64,000 bases of DNA, taken from positions 12,340,501 to 12,404,500 of the forward strand of contig NC_061140.1 in assembly GCF_905220365.1 (NCBI RefSeq), read 5' to 3'. Positions within the stretch are counted from its first letter, which is position 1, and each line of letters starts with the position of its first letter. Below the pieces are notes generated by a model. That model did no database searches, was not told the DNA's origin, and was given only the letters and a program-made list of their open reading frames with translations. The position numbers and the translations under genes are program-made. This DNA comes from Vanessa cardui. Lineage: Eukaryota; Arthropoda; Insecta; Lepidoptera; Nymphalidae. This document shows, piece after piece, positions 55,671-64,000 of this stretch.

Positions 55671-56330
55671 AATTCAATTGACTAGATCGAAATAACGTAA
55701 ATTTATATTGCATGAGGTAATGAATCGATTTGAATTGTACTTTTACATTTATCATCTTAATAATAATTAATTCGATATTTAAATTTTATAAATTATAAAA
55801 AGAGAAGGCGTGGTTTCGTTCGAAATTCAAAAATAAATGTGTATTTTAGCTCGAAACGATCAATACGAATCGCGAAATCCATTAAACATTAGTGGTCACG
55901 TTTCTTTATATCTGGTTGTATTAAAACAAACAATCCTTTTTACGAGTTGATTGGAAAAGCTTCCATATTCATTTATAATCAAATATTTCTTCACTAAAAT
56001 ATTAATTATTTGCAAATTTCAAGTAATTATTATACACTGAGCTGAGCTGAGTTGATAGTCATTCAGGATATTTGTATGGAGTACTAGATGGCGCTGGACG
56101 CAGTTGAATCGCGCTAACGTCGTACTTTCCGAAGATAATATAACGCTTTGAATATAAGGCTTCCTCTATATATGTATATGAATGTGGTGGTGTAATACAC
56201 ATTTACTCATGAACATTTTTTGGGGCGCGTCTATATTATAATAATAAGCGCGTCATATGGTTTAGATTGGAAAAGTTCTATGGCATTCCAAGTTTGCATT
56301 AGCTTCAATTTTAACATTACATTTAAAGTA
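55671..56330. other. No gene; CTCF-like motif
   Basis: ACTAGATGGCGCTGG at 56084-56098 contains AGATGGCGCT, the core of the insect CTCF motif. The bases around it are not otherwise recognised. GAGCTGAGCTGAGTTGA lies at 56040-56054. Confidence 0.35.
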
Positions 56331-56331
56331 A

Positions 56332-56640
56332 AAGTAAAGTAACAGCCTGTAAACTTCCCTCTGCTGGGCTAAGGCCTCCTTTTCCATTAAGGATAGGGTT
56401 TGGAACACATTCCATCATGCTGTTTTCATGTGAATTGGTGGAAATATTGTTTGTTATACCATTTAGTTTCATTTTGGGCTGGTAGATACACCAGATTCTT
56501 ACGAAGTATTTCTTCACTGCCGGATAGGAGATAGATAACTAAAACCATATGCCAAATAAATCATCCTTACCAGGGTTTGGATTCACTTCTCTTTGCTTAT
56601 TAATTATAATACTCGTGTTCTAACTATTGTGGCATTTGAA
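56332..56640 (-). repeat. Family 1 SINE, good 3' end and degraded 5' half
   Basis: The tail on the minus strand is GTTACTTTACTTTTAC. The 3' third is well kept. From about 56440 the similarity becomes weak, but CAAACCCTGGTAAGGATG and ATAGTTAGAACACGAG near 56570-56625 are the B-box and A-box areas. Confidence 0.7.
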
Positions 56641-57045
56641 TACCGTGACATACAAAGTATAGCTACACACATATCCACATATGGGATTTATTTTAAAACC
56701 TATGATTTTATAACTATGTTTCGAGTTCCCCTTTAGCCTGGAAATCTCTAATGGTATGACTAAGAAAAAAAGAGCTATATCTATCATTCAAACTCTGTAT
56801 CTTTAGTTTTAATATCACCGAAATTGATTTAACAATAATGTTAGTTGACACGTGTAAAACCTATCCCAGAATACGTTTATTAGTCAATTTTTCAATCCTA
56901 TTGGTCTCGGAAGAAGCCGTACAAGTGCTTATTGATTGCCAAGAATTATATACTGGTTTGGAAAGAAATACCACTAAGAACAACGATAGAAGGTCAGAGG
57001 AATATATACTTATGGATCAGTTATATATTAACGAGCTACACAATA
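56641..57045. other. No gene recognised
   Basis: The 84-codon frame at 56838-57092 ends inside the next SINE. A segment SILLVSEEAVQVLIDC reads smoothly but has no known relative to me. Confidence 0.3.
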
Positions 57046-57323
57046 GAGCCGAGATGGCCCAATGGTTAGAAAGCTTACATCTTAACCGATGATTGCGAGT
57101 TCAAGGCAAGCTCCACTGAATATTCATGTGCTTAATTTGTTTTTATAATTCAGGAAGGAAAACATCGTGAGGAAACTTGCATTTGTCTAATTTCATAGAA
57201 ATTGGCAGACTTGTGTATTCCACCTACCCCGCATTGGTGGTATATGTTCCAGACCTTCTCCTCAAAGTGATAGGAGGCCCAGTAGTGGGAAATTTACAGG
57301 CTGTTGTTGTTTGTTTTTGTTGT
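57046..57323 (+). repeat. Family 1 SINE, several small deletions
   Basis: GAGCCGAGATGGCCCAATGG head; the B box is truncated (GAGTTCAAGGCAAGC) by a deletion of about 8 bp; tail CTGTTGTTGTTTG. (GTT)n subfamily. Confidence 0.85.
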
Positions 57324-57325
57324 AT

Positions 57326-57660
57326 TAAGCCCATAGCATCAAAAGAACCAATCAATATTTGCCAAAATATGTTATTTCAAAATACACTAATTGAAATATC
57401 TATTTTAAAAAAGGGTAATCAACTATCGAATAGACACGACATGAATGGATTCATTACGACGTCTATGATTTTCAATCGAATTGCAAACATTCGTAATTCG
57501 AATCGAATCATTCTATTATATTTTTTGTGATATAATTAAGGGTTGATTTTTCATTCAATTTGACTACTTTTATCTTCTGAATTATTTGAACAGTTTCAAA
57601 TATAAAATTTGTCATCTCATCAATTTTGTTCTCTCTTTAAAACTTTTTTTAATGTAAGAG
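57326..57660. other. No feature seen
   Basis: AT-rich. Confidence 0.3.
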
Positions 57661-57664
57661 CAAA

Positions 57665-57792
57665 ACGGTAAACGTTTTCCACCCACCCGGATTGGAACAG
57701 CTTGGTGGAATAAGTTCCATACCTTCTCATCAAAAGGGAGAGGAGGCCTTTGCCCAGAAATGGGAAATTTACTGGCTGTTGTTGTTGTTGTT
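57665..57792 (+). repeat. Family 1 SINE, 3' third
   Basis: TTCCACCCACCCGGATTGG to CTGGCTGTTGTTGTTGTTG. 5'-truncated, (GTT)n subfamily. Confidence 0.85.
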
Positions 57793-58094
57793 AAAAGATA
57801 ATTGGAAATCAAAAAATCCGCTCAATCACATGAACTTATTTAAATTAAAAGTGGAAAGAGTTAATTTTTAAATTTCGAATAAATAAATACTAAACTATCA
57901 ATTTAGGTATTAAAAGCAAAGCGGAACGAGGTGTAGCTTCTGCGATGCATTAATTTAGATCGGCTTAGATTTCAAAGGGCCCGATTAACTTGTCTGCACG
58001 TCACGATCACGGGTCTATTGTGAGCGGGCATAACAGGAGCGGGAGCGGAAAGCGGGGCGGATCAAAGGAGTTTTTCATATCTATCAATAACTTT

Positions 58095-58335
58095 TACTTG
58101 GTGGTAGGGTTTTGTGCAAAGCCCGTCTGGGTAGCTACCATATCATCAGATATTCTACCGCCAAACAACAGTACTTGGTATTATTGGGTTCCGATTTGAA
58201 GGGCGAGTGAGCCAGTGTAACTACAGGCAAAGGAATGTGTAATGTTTCTTACAGCGCCATTGTCTATGGCGATCACTTAGTTGGCACCTGATGGCAGGTG
58301 GCCCATATACTCATCCGCCAACCAATGACATAAGA
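58095..58335 (+). repeat. Family 3 element, nearly full length
   Basis: ACTTGGTGGTAGGGTTTTG to CATCCGCCAACCAATGACATAAG. About 45 bp are deleted after CTACAGGCAAAGGAATG, and a partial duplication (TGGCACCTGATGGCAGG) lies near the 3' end. Confidence 0.85.
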
Positions 58336-59524
58336 AATAAAGAAAAAAAATATATAAAAAATTTAAATGGGCATTTTAAAAATTAATTAATATATTTTGG
58401 AAGAATTTATCGCTTTGGAGTCAAAGTCCTAATGACACTTGTGCCAGTAATTTAGTTCCTGATCGCACGCAAAATCGAAGGGATTTGTTTATGATTTATG
58501 AGGCATTGTGCAAGCAATGTCTGTCTGGTGATAGGCTAGTGAGAAACCAGCAGTGCCCATCGATAGTAATCGATTTATGAAGAAAATTCACTTCTATTCA
58601 AGTACCTATTGTGAAGGATTTAATACTAGAGAATTGCTTTTTACACTAATATACTTCTGCATGTCTAAATATAATTTTATAACAACAATACCTAAAAGAA
58701 TATGAATTAAATTGTAAATAAAATACAAATCTATAAAATTTTATTAAGTTGCATTATACATTACCGATAAAGCGTTTTTTTTTAAATGAAATGGGATCTA
58801 ACTGGAAATATATTTAGTCTAAAATAACCAATACAAAATGTGTTAAACCTCCTTTTTTTTGGAGTTGTTAACTGTTTCAGAATAGTCTCAATGAAAAAAA
58901 CTTTATTTATTTCCCACAATTCACATTCGTGCATATCTTTACAGGCATATTTTGAGTATTTAAAAGCCCACATCTTCACATATATATTTCAACAACACTT
59001 ATATATGTATACATATGTACCGACCTTATGAAAGCAGACAATTCAGCTTTGAAGCTATTACCTATCATAATGTTCTACCAAAAAGGTCCAAACACTCATT
59101 AAAAGTAGTACAATAATTATGACCAGAAAAAATTTTTAAAGGCCAACTCTTTCAAACGCCTTTCTACAGTCACCGTGGTATACTAAAATGAATTTGGTAT
59201 ATCTGACCGGTATCGTATTCACTGCGGTTGGTTTTGGGTGCATAATTAAATCTGTTACCCGCTAATTGTTACTCCGCGCTAATTAATTCTACTAGTTAAA
59301 TGAAACAACGGTTGAATTAATTTATTTTGTATCAAATGTTTATTTTACTGCGACCGCACTTCTTTCGACTTTATAGACGGATTTGGTAATATCGATTTGT
59401 TAGGGAACTACTGACAATTTCATCGATGTACAAATTATTAGCTAACCCCATGCTAGCACTTAAGGATAAGCTCCAACTCCTAAAAATGATAAGGCCAGCT
59501 ATGGAATTGAAAAAGGTATTTATT
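58336..59524. other. No gene recognised
   Basis: AT-rich. Around 58500-58560 a few family 3-like words occur (TGTGCAAGCAATGTC) but not enough to call. Two overlapping 63-65-codon frames at 58782-59031 on opposite strands are chance. Confidence 0.35.
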
Positions 59525-59790
59525 TACTGTCATTATATAGTATAAGTAAACAAAGTCGCATGCCGCTGTCTGTCCTTATGTATGCTTAGATATTTAAAAT
59601 TACGCAACGGATATCGATGTAGTTTTTTTTAATATAGATCGATTTGAGAGGAAGGTTTTTGTATATAATATATGGACATTATAGTAAACACTGATAATTT
59701 TAGAGGTTAGTAATGTGATTTCGTAAATAAACACATCTTTTGTTGTATATTATCAGTATTTTACTCGTGCGAAGCCAGGTACCTACTAGT
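59525..59790 (-). repeat. Family 7 repeat
   Basis: On the minus strand: CCTGGCTTCGCACGAGTAAAA head, CGTTGCGTAATTTTAAAT, ACATAAGGACAGACAGCGGC and GCGACTTTGTTTACTTATAC end. Confidence 0.65.
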
Positions 59791-60211
59791 CACAGGTATA
59801 TGTTGATTTTCTTTTTCAACTTTACTTTTTAATATTGTATTATGCCGTAATTTATACGAGCATTGGTGACTTCTTACTTACAGATGACATATTTGCTAGT
59901 CAATAAACCTTTACATCAAAAATATCCAAGTCGAAAAATGTATAGGTTGTCCCAAATCGGACCGCTGAAGATATTATTGAGATTTCCTACCAAGCTTTAC
60001 TCAATAGCCTTGTGTTGTTGGGAAGACGGCAGTGTTTGCTTTTACATTAAGTCGTTTATTTGCCTTCACACTTACATACTAAAATTAATATGTCCCAAAC
60101 AGACTAGTATCCCTTGAGAATGACAGTAACTGAAATAGGTCAGGGACACAACGATTCGGAATAATTATATAATTTGACGATATATCTTTTTCTTTATATG
60201 TTTTCATACGT
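59791..60211. other. Open frame after an acceptor-like site, unproven
   Basis: CTTCTTACTTACAG|ATGACAT at 59880 is a good acceptor shape, followed by an 80-codon frame (LLVNKPLHQKYPSRKMYRL). Its phase does not continue the exon at 54306 and I recognise no protein; probably chance. Confidence 0.2.
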
Positions 60212-60430
60212 ACAAATAGGCAACCTGATGGTAGGTAATTGCACCATATATACACTTGTCTCAGTAAGAAATTATAGCTATCCTTATATCGCTAATGCGT
60301 TACTAGCTTTAGGAACTTATATGCTGTCCCTTACGCGTTTAAAACAATCCACTCACCCTTTAAAACGGTAACCCAACAATACTAAATTTGGCGATAGTAT
60401 ATGCAATGAGTGGTACCTAGGTGGGTTTGC
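60212..60430 (-). repeat. Family 3 element, diverged
   Basis: AAATAGGCAACCTGATGGTAGG, GTAAGAAATTATAGC, CTTTAGGAACTTATATGCTG, CAATCCACTCACCC, CAACAATACTAAA, TGAGTGGTACCTAGG. Confidence 0.65.
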
Positions 60431-60457
60431 AAATAACCGGTGTGTGTGTTAATCCCC

Positions 60458-60650
60458 TTAACAGCCTTTAAATAACCCACTGCTGGGCTAAGACCTCCTC
60501 CCTTTGAAGCATATTCAACCACGCTGCTTTAACGTGGATTACTTGATACACACGCAGTAGAATTCCTAACAGTGTTTCCCTTTACCGCCAAGAGAAGAAT
60601 TATAAAGACAAATTAAACAAATTAAAATTCAATGATGCTTGTATGGGTTT
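60458..60650 (-). repeat. Family 1 SINE, diverged
   Basis: ACCCACTGCTGGGCTAAGACC, GCATATTCAACCACGCTGC, TTACCGCCAAGAG, ATGATGCTTGTATGGG. The head with both boxes is missing. Confidence 0.7.
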
Positions 60651-60701
60651 GTACATACATATGCATTGTTGTAAAATGTATTCTTAGATATGTAAAGATT
60701 A

Positions 60702-61042
60702 AGTAACAGCCTGTAAATTGGTTTGCAAATAACCGTTGTGTGTATAAATCCCATAAACATAGTTTAAATTACCCATTGCTGGGCTAACGCCTCCTCTCCC
60801 ATTAAGGAGAGGGTTTGGAAGATATTCCACCATGCTGTTCCAATGCGGGTTGGTGGAATGTACATATTGCAGAATTTCGATGAAATTAGACACATGCATT
60901 TCCTCATGATATTTTCCTTCACCGCCTAGCACGAGATGAATTATAATCACAAATTAAACACATGTAAATAGTGGTGCTAGCCTGAATTTGAACCAATCAT
61001 CGGTTAAGATGCACGCGTTCTAACCAGTGGTCCATCTCAGCA
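60702..61042 (-). repeat. Family 1 SINE with duplicated neighbour DNA in its tail
   Basis: Between CCTGTAAATT and ACCCATTGCTGGGC sits about 50 bp (GGTTTGCAAATAACCG...) that also precedes the SINE at 60458. The rest is a standard full-length copy with its head at the right (GAGATGGACCACTGG). Confidence 0.85.
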
Positions 61043-61335
61043 CTTCCCTTCTTAAATATGACACGAAATTTATACGAAATGAAATAGAAAAAGCTATGAA
61101 ATACCTAAAGATGAAATTTTTAGGAACGTAAAAACGCTAACCGCGTTAAATCTGTTGTCCGTCCGTCCCGCATAACTCAATAACCGCGGATCGATTTGAC
61201 TAGACTTAACTTGCCTTTAAAATATTCAAATACGATATAAATCATGTGATAACTTTAGCAAATATCAACAGATATTTATTTATAAATAAAATAACCACTG
61301 TTATAATGAAGCACATTAAGTAAGTAAATAAATAT
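61043..61335. other. No feature seen
   Basis: GTCCGTCCGTCCCGC near 61160 lies in a small GC patch. Nothing else. Confidence 0.3.
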
Positions 61336-61495
61336 GAGACAACATCACATTCATTACTCTGATCGCAATGTAAACAGCCAAAGCACTACTGCTGTGTTAT
61401 GGAAAATCAGAAGTAACGACGGTATCACAAACACCCAGACCCAAAACAACATAGAAAACCAATAATAATCCACATTGACTCGGCCGGATTCGATT
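61336..61495 (-). repeat. Family 2 SINE, head missing
   Basis: GAGACAACATCACATTCATTAC to CGGCCGGATTCGATTG. The 5' 70 bp are absent and the B box is cut. A short insertion TACTGCTG interrupts AGCACT.TGTTATGG. Confidence 0.8.
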
Positions 61496-61708
61496 GAATT
61501 ATAATTGATATATTTGTAACAGGTGATGTCTTGGAAAGGTTTTGTGCAATACAATATACAACATATGTAGTTAGTGTAAGGAATGGTTAACATTTCTTAA
61601 ATTCAAACGCAAACTCAAATTCCTTTATTCGACGTAGAAGCATTACACTTACTTATTGATGGTCAAATATACAAACGAATTAAATCTATTTATTTCCAGT
61701 AAAAAAAA

Positions 61709-61928
61709 GTAAAGTAACAGCCTGTAAATTTCCCACAGCTGGGCTAAGGCCTCCTCTTTCATTAAGGAGAGGGTTTGGAACATATTCCACCACGTTGTCC
61801 CAATGCGGTATGGTGGAATGCACATGTGGCAGAATTTCGATGAAATTAGACACATGCAGGTATAAACTCAAATTAAACACATGAGCATTCAGTGGTACCT
61901 CGATCTCTCCACTGGGCCATCTCGGCTC
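61709..61928 (-). repeat. Family 1 SINE with two internal deletions
   Basis: The minus-strand tail is GTTACTTTACTTTTTT. A deletion joins CACATGCAGG to TATAAACTC, and another joins AGTGGTACC to CCACTGGGCC, removing the B box. Confidence 0.85.
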
Positions 61929-61977
61929 TTTTGTATACTATATTGTATGTATACTATATTTTTTTTATATTATCATA

Positions 61978-62157
61978 TATTAACTAATTCTTTCATCGTC
62001 AATGTGCCACCAATCTTGGGAACTAAGATGTTATGTCCCTTGTGCCTGTAGTTACACTGGCTCACTTACCCTTAAAACCGGAACACAACAATACTAAGTA
62101 CTTTTATTTGGCGGTAGAATAACTGATGAGTGGTTGGTATCTACCCAGACTGGCTTA
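61978..62157 (-). repeat. Family 3 element, 5' part
   Basis: CATCGTCAATGTGCCACC, TTGGGAACTAAGATG, TTATGTCCCTTGTGCC, TGTAGTTACACTGGCTCAC, TTTGGCGGTAGAATAAC, GACTGGCTT. It lacks the A-tail end and the last 25 bp. Confidence 0.85.
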
Positions 62158-62607
62158 ATACTATAATCGTATATAACGTATACTATATAATTATTATGTA
62201 CAAATTAATACTTCCGAACATATATTTGCACTCGGAAAAGATATGAAAATAGATAGGGACCGCGTAGCATGTCTATTCTCGGGCAGAAATAACCCATCAA
62301 ATATTAATAGGGTATCTTCGTTAACTAGCTCCGGGCTAAAAGTCAGTAATTACAGGGCTGTTTGCTACTGGTACCTATCGAGCTATTACGAGCTCAAATA
62401 TTTATTCCAATTCCCTACGCTGAGAGCTGACTAGTTTGCAGGCTTGTTACTTTTTTAAAGTTTGTTTCGTAAACATGGTTAGGGAATTTTCAATTGTATT
62501 TTCATTTTTAACCATTAGCGAAGCGTTTTTTTTTAATACGCGGGTTCAGTCTTTTTGATAATTAAGGTCATTAATAAGTACTGTTATAAACGATTTATAT
62601 ATTTTAC
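62158..62607. other. No gene; one short unknown frame
   Basis: The 63-codon frame at 62243-62434 (CLFSGRNNPSNINRV) is less AT-rich than its surroundings, but I do not recognise it and see no splice sites. Confidence 0.25.
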
Positions 62608-62882
62608 TAGCAAACACCGTGGCTTCGCACGGTTGCAATACTGGTATGCACTAAATATACAACATAATTTGTTTACTTACGACATCACATTAGAAACTAC
62701 TAAAATTACATATATATCAGTGTTTCTTTACTATATTGTCCACGTATTATATGCAAAAATCTTTTTCTCGAATCACTTTATCTATTATAAAACTGCATCC
62801 AAAACCGATGCATGATTTTAAAGATCTAAACACACATAGGGACAGACAGCAGTAAGCGACTTTGTTTTATACTATGTAATGA
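62608..62882 (+). repeat. Family 7 repeat, best copy
   Basis: AGCAAACACCGTGGCTTCGC, ACGGTTGCAATACTGG, GAATCACTTTATCTATTATA, ACATAGGGACAGACAGC, GCGACTTTGTTTTATACTATG, TAATGATA. The minus-strand copy at 59.5 kb and the plus-strand copy at 34.6 kb share the ends. Confidence 0.75.
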
Positions 62883-63012
62883 TAACACAATGTATAGTGC
62901 TTCCCGATATAAAATTTATTTCAAATCTATGAAAGTATAAAATTTGATTTATGCATCGAAATGTCAATTAATTAAGACCAATATGAATAAAGTATATTTT
63001 AAAAGAAACTAG

Positions 63013-63165
63013 TTGTCGCTCACGGCTTTGCTGCAGTTGTAAGTTCAAGCTAACTTAATAACAAATTTTATCAAATTCAGTTAAGTCGTGTGGTGAAAGA
63101 GCAAGAAACAGGCAGGGAGACAGAATTATTTTTTAACATTAGATATTTTTAAGATTTAATATTGA
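63013..63165 (+). repeat. Family 5 repeat, diverged
   Basis: GTTGTCGCTCACGGCTTTGC, AAGTTCAAGC, TTTTATCAAATTCAG, GTGTGGTGAAAGAGCAAG, GGCAGGGAGACAGAATTA. Confidence 0.55.
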
Positions 63166-63330
63166 ATAGCTAAAATGGTCCAGGAGAGAATACACGTGTA
63201 TTATAATCGTCAATTATGGTATCATTTGGAGGTAAGCATTGCTAAGTTTTCTGTTGTTTAGTTAATATAATTTATAACGTGCTCAATCATGTAAGAAATC
63301 CTTAGGAAACCTACATGTACATATATCAAA
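63166..63330 (+). repeat. Doubtful family 1 SINE relic
   Basis: ATAGCTAAAATGGTCCAGG could be the A-box area and TTATAACGTGCTCAATCATG with AGGAAACCTACATGTA the body. No B box. Confidence 0.25.
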
Positions 63331-63601
63331 TCCGCCTTCTTGATAATATACCATTGTCGAGGCATCGTTAAATACTATTACTGACGAGTAGTTAATTTAT
63401 AGTTATAACTAGTTTTAATTTTAAATAATATTTTTACTTTAGGCGATTATTGTAAAGTTACTTTATTGTAACGAATTATATTTTGTAAAAATAAAAGAAT
63501 AAGTAAAAGAAAGATCGGGTGTACGGAACGGTAATGTGAAACAATGAAAGTGAATGCAATAATTAATGATTAAAGTAAGCAGTATCTTTTTTTATTTTAT
63601 A

Positions 63602-63803
63602 TGTTGGCGGACGAGCATATTATATTATAATTATATAATAATTATAATATTATAACTAAGATGTTATGTCCCTTGTGCCTGTAGTTACACTCACCCTTCA
63701 AACCGGAACACAACAATACTGAGTACTGTTGTTTGGCGGTAGAATAACTGATGTGGGTGGTACCTACCCAGACGGGCTAGCACAAAGCCCTGCCACCAAG
63801 TAC
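63602..63803 (-). repeat. Family 3 element with AT palindrome replacing its middle
   Basis: TTGGCGGACGAGCATAT (A-tail end) is followed by about 35 bp of near-palindromic A/T and then TAACTAAGATGTTATGTCCC to CCTGCCACCAAGTA. About 105 bp of normal sequence are missing at that point. GTTGGCGG is preceded by a T run. Confidence 0.85.
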
Positions 63804-64000
63804 AACGAATTAACTCTCTGGTCGTTTTGTATTAACGGGAATTTGTATTCGCTTTTTTTGCATTAGTTTAATGTACCGTGCGCTCCATCTGGCTTTTGTT
63901 TTATGATATATTTAATAGTGAAGTAAAATATTTCTAAGTACTTTTTTATTAATTATAAATGTAAGCAATTGTAATACGTACGTACGTAAGTAATGACCAG
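63804..64000. other. No feature seen
   Basis: AT-rich; (ACGT)n-like GTACGTACGTAAG near 63980. Confidence 0.3.

Noticed and set aside
58500..58570. Another family 3 copy
   Set aside because: Only one or two short words match; below what I would support.
59863..60117. Second exon of the 54.2-kb gene
   Set aside because: The acceptor looks good, but the required phase runs into a stop after eight codons.
1..64000. CRISPR array, phage, operon or bacterial defence system
   Set aside because: No regularly spaced repeats, no ribosome binding sites, no dense coding; the DNA is eukaryotic.

Overview
The window reads as nuclear DNA from a lepidopteran, most likely a butterfly. It is AT-rich, it carries no complete protein-coding gene, and it is packed with short dispersed repeats of types common in butterfly and moth genomes. 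This assignment rests on recognising repeats from memory, not on a search. I see no bacterial operons, rRNA, canonical tRNA genes or CRISPR arrays. Nearly every long open frame is chance, or lies inside a repeat.

Repeat content. Family 1 is a tRNA-derived SINE of about 300 bp with a TGGCCCAGTGG A box and a GGTTCAAACCC B box; there are over 20 copies, several with perfect 9-12 bp target duplications. Family 2 is a second tRNA-derived SINE with a GGTTCGATTCC B box (5 copies). Family 3 is a roughly 275-bp element that I read as A-tailed (over 20 copies); its strand is given so that the A-rich end is 3'. Family 4 is a LINE 3' end ending in AATAAAGTTTATTTTGATT. Families 5-7 are three groups of old repeats that begin with a GCGGCTTCG-like motif. 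Real LINE coding relics are present: RTE type at 30.2, 39.8 and 50.1-51.0 kb, Jockey-like at 32.3 kb, and R1-clade at 51.1-51.5 kb. An R1-like 3' end lies at 40.3 kb. DNA elements include hAT-type insertions at 42.77 kb (perfect 8-bp duplication) and 49.71-52.17 kb (perfect 8-bp duplication, loaded with LINE debris), a weaker one at 35.0 kb, and a 608-bp inverted-repeat element at 40.15-40.76 kb split by a LINE 3' end.

Possible host gene parts. Three short stretches look like first coding exons on the + strand: 21425-21501 (resembling the N-terminus of an SLC22-type transporter), 54050-54306 (5'UTR plus 25 codons and a strong splice donor), and more weakly 33653-33716. A 102-bp open segment between splice-like sites at 20649-20750 could be a leader exon. 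A complete core promoter (TATA, initiator, DPE) lies at 36438-36500, probably in a solo LTR. If these exons are real, the window is mostly introns and intergenic DNA of genes whose other exons are elsewhere or not recognised.

Layout. 0-20 kb is sparse old repeats. 20-22 kb holds the exon candidates. 22-40 kb is repeats with several hairpins. 40-53 kb is the densest transposon zone with nested insertions. 53-64 kb has the second exon candidate followed by many SINE and family 3 copies.
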